64,000 bases of DNA from Pseudomonas sp. TH41 (GTDB lineage Bacteria; Pseudomonadota; Gammaproteobacteria; Pseudomonadales; Pseudomonadaceae): the NCBI RefSeq assembly GCF_016650695.1, contig NZ_JAEKFH010000003.1, positions 1,756,001-1,820,000 on the forward strand. The letters are read 5' to 3'. Shown here in pieces: positions 11,056 through 22,170 of this stretch (position 1 is the stretch's first letter; every line of letters begins with the position of its first letter). The notes beneath the pieces are model-generated. The model was not told where the DNA came from. It did no database searches and saw only the letters and a list, made by a program, of their open reading frames with translations. The translations under genes and the position numbers were made by a program.

Positions 11056-12651
11056 TCAGCGAGTTGTTGCCAGTTCCTGTTGGACGCTGGCGACAGTGCG
11101 AGGCCAAGGTTTACCAGCCTGAACCTTCGCTGGCAAGGCCTTGATGGCGGTAACGGCTGCATCGCGGTTGGCGAAGCTACCGTAGGTGATCACGTAGAGC
11201 GGCTTGCCGTTAAGCACTTTCTTGAAATAACGGTACTCGCCGCCCTGCTCTTTCACAAAGTTTTGCGCGGCGGCTTCGGAGCTGGTACCCAGGATCTGCA
11301 CCACGTAATTGCCTGGCGCTTGCCCTGCGTACCAAGTGCCACCGGCGGCTTTGGCCACGGTGACTGGCTTCTCGGCAGGTTTGGCGGCAGCAACAGCGGC
11401 AGGTTTGGCTGGCGCTGGCGCGGGCTTCACGGCAGGCGCAGTCGGAACTGGCTTGGCCGTCGCGACCTGAGTCGGCGCTGGAGTCGGTTTGGCGGCCGGA
11501 GTCGGCGCCGGGCCCGGCTGGATGCCGGTAGGCGGCGCAGTCGTGGTCACGGTCGGCGGTGTGGCACTGGAACCCGCGACCGGCACGCCATCATCGCCTT
11601 CAGTGATGCCACCAGCCGCTTCGGCCAAAGGCTTGCGCATGACCGGCTGCGAGTTGCCGACCAGCGGCAACGGCATCGGCTGCGTGTTACCGGCGAATTC
11701 GACGGATGGAGCGCCACCGCTGTTTGGTGTTGGTGTGCCCTGGCCGAGCGGCAATTGCGCTTGTTCGTTGGCAGGTGCGCCGGTGGTCGGTGCTTTGCTG
11801 CGACCCGGCATCAACCAGGCGGCAGCAACCGCGACCACGACGACGGCGGAAATCGCCAATACGTGTTTTTTCGGCATGTTGAACCCCATACTTGGACGCT
11901 TGACCGCTGAGCGGCTGGCTATCATGGCTTCGATCATCGCATCGCGAGCGACCTGGTTGATGGCGCCAGGCCAACCCTCAGAGCTTTCGTGAATATCAGA
12001 GATCTGATCTGCGGTGAAAAGTTCGATACCCCGACCGGCGCCTTCAAGCCGCTGGTCCAGATATTCGCGGGTTTCTTCTTCGGTGTAAGGCTGTAACTCG
12101 ATGACGTGGAAACGCTCTTCCTCGAGGCTCAATGCCTCAAGCTGAGCGATCAGCGCGGACTCGCCGAACAAGAACACGTGTGGGCGACCTTCCGGTGCGC
12201 CGGCCGCCAGAGCCATCAAAGCTTCAAGTGCGGATTCGTCAAGCTGCTCGGCGTCATCCACCAGCAAATAAACTTCCTGACCGGTCAGCGCGAGCTGCAC
12301 CACCTGAGCCAGAATCGCGCCGATCTCTGCCTGGGCGACGTTCAGCGCCTGGGCTATCTGACGCAGCAGGCCTGACGCATCGCCGGCACCTCGCGCGGAA
12401 ACCACTACGCTCTGAACCGATTGCTTGTTGGTACTGGCCACCAGGGCCTGGCGCAGCAGGGTTTTACCGCTGCCCTCGGGGCCAGTGACCACCAGCAGCA
12501 ACTGGCTGTATCGTGCAAGATGATGCAGTTGTCCCAGCACCGGTTTGCGCTGGGCCGGAAAGAATTTGAAGCCAGGCACCCGTGGAGCGAAAGGGTCGTG
12601 ACTCAATTGGTAATGGCCGAGGAAAGCCTCGTCGGCATGCAAACTAGTCAT
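11056..12651 (-). CDS. damX: DamX-like AAA/SPOR-domain protein
   Basis: 531 residues with three parts. An N-terminal ExeA-like ATPase domain has Walker A GPEGSGKT and Walker B LLVDDAE. A single transmembrane helix (HVLAISAVVVVAVAAAWLM, about residue 270) follows. A long Pro/Ala-rich periplasmic linker then leads to a C-terminal SPOR domain (TWYAGQAPGNYVVQILGTSS) that binds denuded septal peptidoglycan. The position directly downstream of aroB is conserved in gammaproteobacteria, where DamX takes part in cell division. The full ATPase domain in front of the transmembrane helix is the Pseudomonas arrangement, unlike the short cytoplasmic part of E. coli DamX. Confidence 0.82.
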   Translation of the reverse strand: MTSLHADEAFLGHYQLSHDPFAPRVPGFKFFPAQRKPVLGQLHHLARYSQLLLVVTGPEGSGKTLLRQALVASTNKQSVQSVVVSARGAGDASGLLRQIAQALNVAQAEIGAILAQVVQLALTGQEVYLLVDDAEQLDESALEALMALAAGAPEGRPHVFLFGESALIAQLEALSLEEERFHVIELQPYTEEETREYLDQRLEGAGRGIELFTADQISDIHESSEGWPGAINQVARDAMIEAMIASRSAVKRPSMGFNMPKKHVLAISAVVVVAVAAAWLMPGRSKAPTTGAPANEQAQLPLGQGTPTPNSGGAPSVEFAGNTQPMPLPLVGNSQPVMRKPLAEAAGGITEGDDGVPVAGSSATPPTVTTTAPPTGIQPGPAPTPAAKPTPAPTQVATAKPVPTAPAVKPAPAPAKPAAVAAAKPAEKPVTVAKAAGGTWYAGQAPGNYVVQILGTSSEAAAQNFVKEQGGEYRYFKKVLNGKPLYVITYGSFANRDAAVTAIKALPAKVQAGKPWPRTVASVQQELATTR

Positions 12652-12661
12652 CGGGATCTTA

Positions 12662-13762
12662 TTAACCTTTAAGCTGAGCCAGGGCGCGGTAATCCGCTCC
12701 CAGCGTGGCCTGTAGAACCTCTTTCGGATAATCGTCGGTCACCACTGCTTCGCCCATGCGGCGCAGCAGCACCAGGCGCAAACGACCGTCGATCACTTTC
12801 TTGTCAATCGCCATGTGTTCGAGAAAATCGGCTTCAGTCATCTCTTCAGGCGGGATCACCGGCAGGCCGGCGCGCTGGAACAGGCAAATACCGCGATCGC
12901 GCTCCTGCTCGCTGATCCAGCCCAGGCGTGCGGACATTTCCAACGCCATCACAGTGCCAGCAGCCACCGCTTCTCCATGAAGCCAGACACCATAGCCCAT
13001 ATGGGTTTCGATGGCGTGGCCGAAGGTATGACCCAGGTTAAGCGTGGCACGCACACCGGTCTCCCGCTCGTCGGCACCGACCACCGCAGCCTTGGCGGCG
13101 CAAGAGCGCTCGATGGCGTAGGTCAGGGCAACCTGATCGAGTGCACGCAGGCGATCGACGTTCTCTTCGAGCCAGGTCAGGAACGGCTCGTCGCAGATCA
13201 GCCCGTATTTGATGACTTCCGCAAGCCCGGCGGACAGTTCGCGGGCCGGCAGGGTATTGAGGGAGGCGGTATCGATCAGCACCACGTTCGGCTGATAGAA
13301 CGCGCCGACCATGTTCTTGCCCAGCGGGTGGTTGATCCCCGTCTTGCCACCCACCGAGGAGTCGACTTGCGACAGCAGTGTGGTCGGGATCTGAATGAAG
13401 TCGACACCGCGCTGATAGCAGGCCGCAGCAAAACCGGCCATGTCACCAATGACGCCGCCACCGAGGGCGATCACCGTCGTGCGGCGGTCATGCCTTGCGG
13501 TCAGCAGGCCGTCGAAAATCAGTTGCAGTGTTTCCCAGGTCTTGAAGGCTTCGCCGTCGGGCAGCACGATGGAGATCACCGAGAACTGCGCGAGGCTGCG
13601 GGTCAGACGTTCGAGATAGAGCGGCGCAACGGTTTCGTTGGAGATGATCGCCACTTGCCGTCCGCGTATGTGCGGGGCCAGCAGCTCAGGCTGATCCAAC
13701 AAACCTTCGCCAATATGAATCGGGTAGCTGCGCTCGCCTAGATCGACCTTGAGTGTCTGCAT
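12662..13762 (-). CDS. aroB: 3-Dehydroquinate synthase
   Basis: 366 residues, normal for the family. Converts DAHP to 3-dehydroquinate, the second step of the shikimate pathway, with NAD and a divalent metal. The NAD-binding segment [13 protein letters not shown] and the stretch [19 protein letters not shown] are clear, as are metal ligands in [12 protein letters not shown]. It lies 10 bases from the damX-like gene and 151 bases after aroK on the same strand, the conserved aroK-aroB-damX order. The 151-base gap to aroK holds no gene. Confidence 0.97.
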   Translation of the reverse strand: MQTLKVDLGERSYPIHIGEGLLDQPELLAPHIRGRQVAIISNETVAPLYLERLTRSLAQFSVISIVLPDGEAFKTWETLQLIFDGLLTARHDRRTTVIALGGGVIGDMAGFAAACYQRGVDFIQIPTTLLSQVDSSVGGKTGINHPLGKNMVGAFYQPNVVLIDTASLNTLPARELSAGLAEVIKYGLICDEPFLTWLEENVDRLRALDQVALTYAIERSCAAKAAVVGADERETGVRATLNLGHTFGHAIETHMGYGVWLHGEAVAAGTVMALEMSARLGWISEQERDRGICLFQRAGLPVIPPEEMTEADFLEHMAIDKKVIDGRLRLVLLRRMGEAVVTDDYPKEVLQATLGADYRALAQLKG

Positions 13763-13913
13763 GTGTCCCCACTGTGAAGATGGAATCAGGCGTCCTGCCT
13801 TAAGTTATCGAATGTCCCCGGCGCCTGCTGTTGTGACGCCGCTCGGTAGCCATCCGCCACAACCTTGAGCGGCCATGACAGGACGCCGAGGATAGCGCAT
13901 TTCGCGCTGCACA

Positions 13914-14432
13914 TTAACGGGGAGGCAGCTGCTGCAACCGTTCCAGAATATCGAGCACCACCATTCGCGGTGGCCGCTCATCGGTTTCCACCACCAGGTC
14001 GGCGATTTCCCGATAAAGCGGATCGCGGATCGCCAGCAGATCCCGAAGGGTCTTGGCCGGATCGGCGGTACGCAACAAGGGGCGGTTGCGGTCACGGGCG
14101 GTGCGACCGACCTGCTGCTCGACAGAGGCATGCAGGTAAACCACCCGACCACCGGCACGCAGCGCCCGACGATTGGCTTCGCGCATGACCGCCCCGCCGC
14201 CGGTCGCCAATACCACGCCATCGCATTCGCACAGCTCGGCAATCATTGCCTGCTCGCGATCACGAAAGCCCGGTTCGCCTTCCTTATCGAAGATCCATGG
14301 GATATTGGCGCCCGTGCGCAATTCAATTTCCTTATCGGAATCTTTGAATGGCAGGCGCAGCTCTTTGGCCAGCAACCGGCCGATGGTGCTTTTTCCAGCC
14401 CCCATCGGTCCTACAAGAATCAAATTTCGCAC
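13914..14432 (-). CDS. aroK: Shikimate kinase
   Basis: 172 residues. Phosphorylates shikimate at the 3-OH with ATP. Walker A is GPMGAGKST at residues 8-16; the shikimate-binding residues appear in DSDKEIE (about 32-38) and EPGFRDRE, and GGGAVMR is also visible. The start ATG lies four bases after the pilQ stop, so aroK is probably read from the pil operon as well as with aroB. Confidence 0.96.
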   Translation of the reverse strand: MRNLILVGPMGAGKSTIGRLLAKELRLPFKDSDKEIELRTGANIPWIFDKEGEPGFRDREQAMIAELCECDGVVLATGGGAVMREANRRALRAGGRVVYLHASVEQQVGRTARDRNRPLLRTADPAKTLRDLLAIRDPLYREIADLVVETDERPPRMVVLDILERLQQLPPR

Positions 14433-14436
14433 AGAA

Positions 14437-16524
14437 TCAACGACTCACAGCAATCGCCTGGTTATTCATGATACGCGGAGTGAGAAACACCAACAGCTCG
14501 GATTTTTTCTCCGAAACCACGTCACGCCGGAAAAGGCGGCCAAGATACGGCACATCGCCAAGAAATGGCACCTTATCTACAACCTTGCTCTGAGTATTTG
14601 AAAAAACTCCGCCAATCACGATGGTCTCGCCGTCATTGACCAGGACCTTGGCGTTGACCTCGTTCTTCTTGATCGGCGGCACATCCTGCACCTTGTTCAG
14701 GTAGTCCGGTTCATCCTTGGTGACTTTGACTTCCATGATGATCCGGTTGTCCGGGGTGATCTGCGGCGTCACTTCCAGAGACAGCGAGGCCTCCTTGAAT
14801 GACACCGAGGTAGCGCCGCTGGAACTGGCTTCCTGGTAGGGAATTTCGGTGCCCTTGAGGATTTTCGCGGTCTCCTTGTCCGACGTGACCACTTTAGGTT
14901 GCGAGACGATTTCGCCGTTTCCGGTTTTCTCCATCGCCGTCAGCTCCAGGTCGAGCAGCACGTTGTCGGTGATGAAGGCGATGCCGAGCCCCGACGTATT
15001 GCCGACGGTACCCATGTCGACGAATGGCGAATTGGTACTGGTGCTGCCCGGCGTGCCGATGGTCGACGAAGCGTTGGTGCCGTTGCTGACGCCCGAGGTG
15101 TTCCAGTTGCCCTTGTTCTGGACAGATCCGCCCCAGCGCACGCCGAGGCTTTTGTCATAGTCGACGTTGGCTTCGACGATGCGGGCCTCGATCATTACCT
15201 GACGCACCGGAATATCCAGTTGCGCAACGATACGGCGAAGCTCGTCGAGCCGGTCCTGCGTTTGATAGGCAATGATGTTGTTGGTCCGCTCATCAACGGT
15301 GATCGAGCCCCGCTCGTCGATTTTTGCCTCGGCACTGGTCACCGAGGTGAACAGCTTGGCGATATCGGCAGCCTTGGCGTAATTCACCTGCAACAGTTCG
15401 CGACGCAGCGGCGCAAGTTCGGCGATCTGTTTTTGCGACTCCAGTTCCTGACGCTCGCGAGCCGCGATTTCATCGGCCGGCGCCACCAGCAACACGTTAC
15501 CGATCTTGCGTTTGTCCAGCCCCTTGGTTTTCAGCACCAGGTCCAGCGCCTGATCCCACGGCACGTTTTGCAAGCGCAGGGTGATGCCACCTTGAACCGT
15601 GTCGCTGGCCACCAGATTGAGGTTGGTGAAATCGGCGATCAGTTGCAGCACCGAACGCACATCGATGTCCTGGAAGTTCAGCGAAAGCTTTTCACCGCTG
15701 TAGGCGACACGTTCGGCATTGCGCTTCTGCAGGTCGTCGACGGTCATCGGCCGGATACTGACGGTCAATTTGTTATCGGTCTGGTAGGTCGAATAATCGA
15801 AGGCACCGCTGGGCTCAATGCTAATCGTGGCCCGATCCCCCGTGGCGCTGGCGTTGACGAACTGCACGGGCGTCGCGAAATCCTTGACGTCCAGGCGCAC
15901 ACGCAGCGGCTCTGGTAATTGAGTCCTGGCAAAACCGAGAATTATTTTGCCGTCGTGCTCCTGAATGTCCGGGGCGATGGACGGGTCCGACAGATCAATC
16001 ACCACATTGCCTTCACCCTGAGTGCCGCGCTGGAAATCCACACCCCGGATCGCCTTGCCCACCGGCGCATAAGTTTTCGCCGGCGCGGGTTTTGGACCGG
16101 CTGCACGCGGCGCACTGGCGGTGGGTTTGGGCCCCGCGTTATTGGCCCCCTGCCCGACCACCACGATCAGGTTGTTACCTTCGACCCGCGCGTTATAGGG
16201 GGTCAATTGCGTCAGGTTGATGATCAGCCGCGTACGGTCCTTGGCTTCGACAACGGTCGCACTGCGCGCGTTGCCACCTCCCAGATCACGATTTCTGCTC
16301 GCCAGCTGACTGACAACACCGGGCAGATCCAGTGCAATCCGTGCCGGCTGCTCAGTCGTGTACCCGTGAGGCGTGGGTGGTGGCGCATCGAACGATAACT
16401 TCAACTCGACGCGATCACCCGGCAGCGCCGCAACATCCAGTGCTTTGAGGGTGGCCGCTTGCACCATCGGCGACAGCATCGCTATCCATAGCGAAATACC
16501 GAAGGTTGAGAAAATCCTGTTCAT
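14437..16524 (-). CDS. pilQ: Type IV pilus secretin
   Basis: 695 residues. It forms the outer-membrane channel through which the type IV pilus is extruded. A signal peptide (AMLSPMVQA) is followed by two AMIN domains that bind peptidoglycan, N0/N1 secretin domains ([24 protein letters not shown]) and the C-terminal secretin core ([30 protein letters not shown]). It is the last gene of pilMNOPQ. A Ser/Thr/Asn-rich loop ([18 protein letters not shown]) is found in the secretin region. Confidence 0.97.
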   Translation of the reverse strand: MNRIFSTFGISLWIAMLSPMVQAATLKALDVAALPGDRVELKLSFDAPPPTPHGYTTEQPARIALDLPGVVSQLASRNRDLGGGNARSATVVEAKDRTRLIINLTQLTPYNARVEGNNLIVVVGQGANNAGPKPTASAPRAAGPKPAPAKTYAPVGKAIRGVDFQRGTQGEGNVVIDLSDPSIAPDIQEHDGKIILGFARTQLPEPLRVRLDVKDFATPVQFVNASATGDRATISIEPSGAFDYSTYQTDNKLTVSIRPMTVDDLQKRNAERVAYSGEKLSLNFQDIDVRSVLQLIADFTNLNLVASDTVQGGITLRLQNVPWDQALDLVLKTKGLDKRKIGNVLLVAPADEIAARERQELESQKQIAELAPLRRELLQVNYAKAADIAKLFTSVTSAEAKIDERGSITVDERTNNIIAYQTQDRLDELRRIVAQLDIPVRQVMIEARIVEANVDYDKSLGVRWGGSVQNKGNWNTSGVSNGTNASSTIGTPGSTSTNSPFVDMGTVGNTSGLGIAFITDNVLLDLELTAMEKTGNGEIVSQPKVVTSDKETAKILKGTEIPYQEASSSGATSVSFKEASLSLEVTPQITPDNRIIMEVKVTKDEPDYLNKVQDVPPIKKNEVNAKVLVNDGETIVIGGVFSNTQSKVVDKVPFLGDVPYLGRLFRRDVVSEKKSELLVFLTPRIMNNQAIAVSR

Positions 16525-16537
16525 TATTCGAGTCCCA

Positions 16538-17065
16538 CTATGAGTGCTCTTTCAGAGGTAGGGTCCGTGGCCGCTCCAGCCAGGCGCCTTCGCCATCGGG
16601 AACGATTTCGACCACATCGACTTGCGAGCCGCTGATGGCGACGATCCGCCCATCGTTGCGCCCCAGGTAATCGCCGACTTTCAGCCGATGTACGCCGCCC
16701 GCCCCGCGCAGCAGCGCAAAGGAGCCGGATGCATTGGAGATCGTGCCGACCATTTCAAACTGCTCGATGTTGAAACCTTCGAGGTACTGCTTGACCCGAC
16801 TGGGGTCGGGCTTGACGTTGCGCGAACCGTGTTTCTGGCCGGCAAGGTCGACCCTGACCTGCCGGGAAAACGGGCTTCGCAGATTGGCCGCGTTGTAGGT
16901 GAATGTTGGGTAAGACCGGAATGTCGGCGTTGGTTCAATCTTGCCGGGCGCACGCAAACGCATTTCGTTCATGTACGCGTCCAGGTCACTGAAGTCATTG
17001 CCGCCGCCACAACTTGCCAGACAGGCGCACAACACCACCCAGGAAAAACCACGACACAGGCTCAT
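16538..17065 (-). CDS. pilP: Type IV pilus assembly lipoprotein
   Basis: 175 residues with a lipoprotein signal (LCACLASCGGG; lipobox cysteine near residue 19) and a C-terminal periplasmic beta domain (VGTISNASGSFALLRGAGG, VGDYLGRNDGRIVAI) homologous to the GspC HR domain. It bridges PilN/PilO to the PilQ secretin. Its start overlaps the pilO stop by four bases, and pilQ follows after 13 bases. Confidence 0.95.
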   Translation of the reverse strand: MSLCRGFSWVVLCACLASCGGGNDFSDLDAYMNEMRLRAPGKIEPTPTFRSYPTFTYNAANLRSPFSRQVRVDLAGQKHGSRNVKPDPSRVKQYLEGFNIEQFEMVGTISNASGSFALLRGAGGVHRLKVGDYLGRNDGRIVAISGSQVDVVEIVPDGEGAWLERPRTLPLKEHS

Positions 17066-17685
17066 TTTTGCAGCCCCTTGTCGTTGTAACGGTAGGTCTT
17101 GGCCAGAATGTTCATGCGCAACTTCGGACCACCGTCGGGGCTGGCCGGCGCAATGTCGAAGTCATGCAGGGTAACGATCCGCGGCAGCCCCGCCACGCCA
17201 CTGACGAACGTCGCCAAGTCGTGATAGGCACCGGTGACGGTGATCTGGATCGGCAGTTCGATATAGAACTGCTGGGTGACCTCCGGTAGCAGTTTGATCT
17301 CTTCGAACTCCAGGCCACTGCCCAGACCCGTACGAGTGATGTCCTCCAGCAGCCCGGGCACTTCGGTGTCACTGGGCAGTTGCCGCAGCAGCACGCCGAA
17401 GGAGTTTTCCATCTCCTTCATCTGCTGGGTGTACAGCTCCAGGTTCGCCGCCATGTGCGCTTTGTTGGCAAATTGCTCCTTGAGGGTCGACTCTTCCTCG
17501 CGCTTTTGATCGAGCTGGCTCTCAAGGTCGCTGGTGGAAAAGCTGTAGCCCAGCGCCAGCACCAGAATCATCAGCAGGACGCCTGCCAACGCCTTGATCG
17601 CTGGTGGCCAGGAGCCAATGTTGTTGGTGTCCAGATCGTTGAGATCAATCTTGCGCAGCGCTTCGAACCCATTGGATAGACTCAT
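17062..17685 (-). CDS. pilO: Type IV pilus inner-membrane protein PilO
   Basis: 207 residues: a cytoplasmic N-terminus, one transmembrane helix (IKALAGVLLMILVLALGYSF), a coiled coil (DLESQLDQKREEESTLKEQF) and a ferredoxin-like periplasmic domain. It pairs with PilN to form the alignment subcomplex between the motor platform and PilQ. The start overlaps the pilN stop (ATGA) and the stop overlaps the pilP start, so translation is coupled through the operon. Confidence 0.95.
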   Translation of the reverse strand: MSLSNGFEALRKIDLNDLDTNNIGSWPPAIKALAGVLLMILVLALGYSFSTSDLESQLDQKREEESTLKEQFANKAHMAANLELYTQQMKEMENSFGVLLRQLPSDTEVPGLLEDITRTGLGSGLEFEEIKLLPEVTQQFYIELPIQITVTGAYHDLATFVSGVAGLPRIVTLHDFDIAPASPDGGPKLRMNILAKTYRYNDKGLQK

Positions 17686-18247
17686 TGGCCGCCCTCCGCA
17701 GCGGCAGGCTGAGTCTGACGAACGGTCAACTGAAATACGTTGGCCTGGTCCAGCTGACCTGCCGTGGTCGCTTTGACTTCCGTGAGGCTGGGTGCGTCGA
17801 ACCAGTCGGACGCATCCAGATTGCGCATCAAGTCTGAAACACGATTGTTGGATTCTGCGGCGCCAGCGATGGACAAGGTCTTGCCGGCCATTTTCACCTC
17901 GGTGAAATACACCCCGTCGGGCAAGGTGCGCGCCAACTGATCAAAAATCCGCCCGCTGATCGAGCGGTTGCCTTGCAGGTCCTGGATGATGCGCATGCGC
18001 TCGACCAGTTGCTGGCGACGGGCTTTCAGATCGCCAATCTGCTTGATCCGCTCGTCGACCACGGCAATCTGCTTGCCCACGTAATCGTTGCGGGCCACTT
18101 GTCGATCAATGGCACCGCCTATGGCCTGGTTCGCAATCAACACCGCGCCGACTGACCCCACCAACACACCGACCAGCGTCAGTAGAAAACGCTTTCGGCG
18201 TTGTTCTCGCTGCTCTTCGCGCCAGGGTAAAAGGTTGATCCGCGCCA

Positions 18248-18248
<1 letters not shown>
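17682..18248 (-). CDS. pilN: Type IV pilus inner-membrane protein PilN
   Basis: 188 residues from the ATG at 18248, which gives the invariant N-terminus MARINLLPWREEQREQRRK that docks into PilM. This ATG overlaps the pilM stop (ATGA). The frame is open ten codons further upstream into pilM, but that start would spoil the conserved N-terminus. One transmembrane helix (FLLTLVGVLVGSVGAVLIA), a coiled coil and a periplasmic ferredoxin-like domain follow. Confidence 0.95.
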
Positions 18249-19339
<1,091 letters not shown>

Positions 19340-19529
19340 TTACGGACTCTGCAATATCCATTGCGTTCAATCCATCCGTCTTGACAGCAGTGCAAAATGA
19401 CGCCTGCGACGGAAAAATGCTTATAATGCCCAGCGTTTTTTTCCGGTTTTTACTTCAAGCGCGGGTCGTTCTCCTTTTAGCCTGAACCCTGATGCCTAAT
19501 TCATTCTTTGCCCTGGATATCCAAAAGCC

Positions 19530-21971
19530 TTGATTCGTCTGCTGAAGTTTTTCGGTTGGTCCATCGTCGCCGTTTTCTGCGGACTGCTCTTAGGTCTCAG
19601 CGGCGCGTATCTTTACCTTAGCCCTGGATTGCCGTCAGTGGAGGCGCTGAGAAGCATTCAGTTGCAGATTCCTCTGCGGGTATACAGCAGCGACAACAAG
19701 TTGATCGCAGAGTTTGGCGAAATGCGCCGCACGCCGATCCGTTTCGCCGACATTCCCCCCAATTTCATTAATGCGTTACTAAGTGCTGAAGACGACAATT
19801 TCGCCAACCACTACGGCGTCGATCCCAGCAGCCTGATGCGTGCCGCGACCCAGTTGGTAAAAAGCGGACACATCCAGTCCGGCGGCAGCACCATCACCAT
19901 GCAGGTGGCGAAGAACTTCTTCCTGACCAGCGAACGCAGCTTCTCGCGCAAGACCACTGAAATCCTCCTGGCCCTGCAGATTGAACGACAACTGACCAAG
20001 GACGAGATCCTTGAGCTGTACGTCAACAAGATCTACCTGGGCAACCGCGCCTACGGCATCGAGGCCGCCGCGCAGGTTTATTACGGCAAGTCGATTCGTG
20101 ACGTCAGCCTGGCGCAAATGGCCATGATTGCCGGCCTGCCCAAAGCCCCGTCTCGCTTCAACCCGCTGGCCAACCCGGCGCGCAGCAAAGAGCGTCGCGA
20201 CTGGATCCTCGGGCGCATGTACAAGCTGGGCAAGATCACCGAAGCCGACTACACCACCGCGATCAACGAACCGCTGAACGCCAGCTATCACGTGCCGACA
20301 CCTGAAGTGAACGCGCCGTACATCGCCGAAATGGCCCGCGCCGAAATGGTCGGTCGTTATGGCAGTGACGCGTACACCGAGGGCTTTCGCGTCACCACCA
20401 CAGTGCCGAGCAATCTGCAGGAGTTGGCCAACACGGCGATCCACGAAGGCTTGATGACCTACGATCAGCGCCATGGCTACCGCGGCCCCGAGTCGCGCCT
20501 GCCGGGCAAGACTCGCGAAGCCTGGACCACCGAGCTGACCAAGCAACGCACCATCAGCGGCCTTGAACCGGCCATCGTCATTCAGGTCGACAAGAGCGGC
20601 CTGCAAGTCATGACCCGCGCCGGTGACGAACACGTCGGCTGGGACAGCATGAAATGGGCGCGCCCGTTTCTGAACACCAACAGCATGGGCGCCAATCCGA
20701 AGCAGCCATCGGACGTCGCCCAAGTCGGTGATTTGATTCGCGTGCAGCGCCAGCCGGACAACTCACTGAAGTTCAGCCAGATTCCACAGGCCCAGGGCGC
20801 GTTGGTTTCCCTTGACCCGCAGAACGGTGCAATTCGATCGCTCGTGGGTGGGTTTGCCTTCGAGCAAAGCAACTACAACCGCGCCATGCAGGCCAAGCGT
20901 CAGCCGGGATCAAGCTTCAAACCGTTCGTCTACAGCGCCGCGCTGGATAATGGCTACACCGCCGCCAGCCTGGTGAACGACGCGCCGATCGTGTTCGTCG
21001 ACGAGTACCTGGATAAAGTCTGGCGCCCGAAGAACGATACCAACACGTTCCTCGGCCCGATCCGCCTCCGTGAAGGGCTCTACAAGTCGCGCAACCTGGT
21101 GTCGATCCGACTGGTGCAGGCGCTGGGCGTTGATCGCACCATCGACTACATCAGCAAGTTCGGCTTCAACAAGCAGGACCTGCCGCGCAACCTGTCCCTG
21201 GCCCTGGGCACTGCAACCCTGACGCCGATGGAAATCGCCACTGGGTGGAGCACCTTCGCCAACGGCGGCTACAAGATCAGCCCGTACATCATCGACAAGA
21301 TCGAAAGCCGCAATGGTGACACGCTGTTCGTCGCCAATCCGGCGAGCGTACCCAAAGGCGACGTAGCCAGCAGCGGTATTGCTGCTCCGGTCGCCAATAC
21401 GTTCACGGTCAATGCGACTCCTGGCGACACGCTGACCGCCCAGCCAGTGCCGCAAGCGCCGGCCGTGGCCGAACGCATCATTGATGGCCGCACCACGTAC
21501 ATCCTCAACAGCATGCTTGAGGACGTCATCAAACTCGGCACCGGCCGCCGCGCCCTGGCCTTGGGTCGCCCGGACATTGCCGGTAAAACCGGTACCACCA
21601 ACGAATCCAAGGACGCCTGGTTCTCCGGTTACAACGCCGATTACGTGACCACTGTCTGGACCGGTTTCGACCAGCCAGAGAGCCTGGGCAAACGTGAGTT
21701 TGGCGGCACCGTCGCCCTGCCGATCTGGATGGACTACATGGGCGCAGCCCTCAAAGGCAAGCCGCCCCATACGCAGCCTGAGCCGGAAGGCATCCTCAGC
21801 CTGCGAGTCGACCCGGTCAGCGGCCGCTCCGCCTCTCCGGGCACACCAGGCGCCTACTTCGAGCTGTTCAAGGCCGAAGATACGCCACCTTCGGTGAATG
21901 AACTGGGTAACGGTAATGCGCCTGGCAGCCCGTTGCCGGCAGATGAGGCGGCACCGATCGACCTGTTCTGA
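19530..21971 (+). CDS. mrcA: Penicillin-binding protein 1A (bifunctional transglycosylase/transpeptidase)
   Basis: 813 residues starting at a TTG. An N-terminal membrane anchor is followed by a GT51 transglycosylase domain (EDDNFANHYGVDPSS with the catalytic glutamate; GGSTITMQVAKN), an OB-like insertion and the transpeptidase domain with SSFK (active serine about 461) and KTGTT. It polymerises and cross-links peptidoglycan at the inner membrane. It is divergent from the pil operon, a conserved Pseudomonas arrangement where the gene is called ponA. A strong terminator follows. Confidence 0.95.
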   Translation: MIRLLKFFGWSIVAVFCGLLLGLSGAYLYLSPGLPSVEALRSIQLQIPLRVYSSDNKLIAEFGEMRRTPIRFADIPPNFINALLSAEDDNFANHYGVDPSSLMRAATQLVKSGHIQSGGSTITMQVAKNFFLTSERSFSRKTTEILLALQIERQLTKDEILELYVNKIYLGNRAYGIEAAAQVYYGKSIRDVSLAQMAMIAGLPKAPSRFNPLANPARSKERRDWILGRMYKLGKITEADYTTAINEPLNASYHVPTPEVNAPYIAEMARAEMVGRYGSDAYTEGFRVTTTVPSNLQELANTAIHEGLMTYDQRHGYRGPESRLPGKTREAWTTELTKQRTISGLEPAIVIQVDKSGLQVMTRAGDEHVGWDSMKWARPFLNTNSMGANPKQPSDVAQVGDLIRVQRQPDNSLKFSQIPQAQGALVSLDPQNGAIRSLVGGFAFEQSNYNRAMQAKRQPGSSFKPFVYSAALDNGYTAASLVNDAPIVFVDEYLDKVWRPKNDTNTFLGPIRLREGLYKSRNLVSIRLVQALGVDRTIDYISKFGFNKQDLPRNLSLALGTATLTPMEIATGWSTFANGGYKISPYIIDKIESRNGDTLFVANPASVPKGDVASSGIAAPVANTFTVNATPGDTLTAQPVPQAPAVAERIIDGRTTYILNSMLEDVIKLGTGRRALALGRPDIAGKTGTTNESKDAWFSGYNADYVTTVWTGFDQPESLGKREFGGTVALPIWMDYMGAALKGKPPHTQPEPEGILSLRVDPVSGRSASPGTPGAYFELFKAEDTPPSVNELGNGNAPGSPLPADEAAPIDLF

Positions 21972-21987
21972 TCGCATAACGCAACGC

Positions 21988-22027
21988 AAAAGCCCCGCCT
22001 TCGAAAGAAGTGCGGGGCTTTTTTTTT
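21988..22027 (+). terminator. Terminator of the PBP1A gene
   Basis: AAAAGCCCCGC pairs with GCGGGGCTTTT and ends in a run of about ten Ts, 17 bases after the stop codon. A classic intrinsic terminator. Confidence 0.9.
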
Positions 22028-22035
22028 GCAGGGAA

Positions 22036-22120
22036 AGATCAAAAGATCGCAGCCTTCGGCAGCTCCTACATGGATCGCGCACACCTGTAGGAGCTGCCGA
22101 AGGCTGCGATCTTTTGATCT
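22036..22120. repeat. REP pair, GTAGGAGCTGCC family
   Basis: Two inverted 34-35-base copies of TGTAGGAGCTGCCGAAGGCT plus GCGATCTTTTGATC with a short spacer, located between two terminators. Confidence 0.87.
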
Positions 22121-22128
22121 TTTGCGCC

Positions 22129-22158
22129 AAAAAAAACCGGCCCATGGCCGGTTTTTTT
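22129..22158. terminator. Bidirectional terminator between PBP1A gene and maeB
   Basis: AAAAAAAACCGGCC and GGCCGGTTTTTTT surround a 2-4-base loop, giving T-runs on both strands. On the minus strand it lies about 13 bases after the maeB stop. Confidence 0.87.
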
Positions 22159-22170
22159 ATGGGCTACAGC

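Noticed and set aside
19381..19427. TTGACA followed by TATAAT in the pilM-PBP1A gap
   Set aside because: The two hexamers are 35 bases apart, twice the spacing a sigma70 promoter needs, so they cannot be one promoter.
22036..22120. REP pairs considered as CRISPR repeats
   Set aside because: They occur as inverted pairs scattered singly between genes, without regular direct-repeat spacing, and no cas genes are present.
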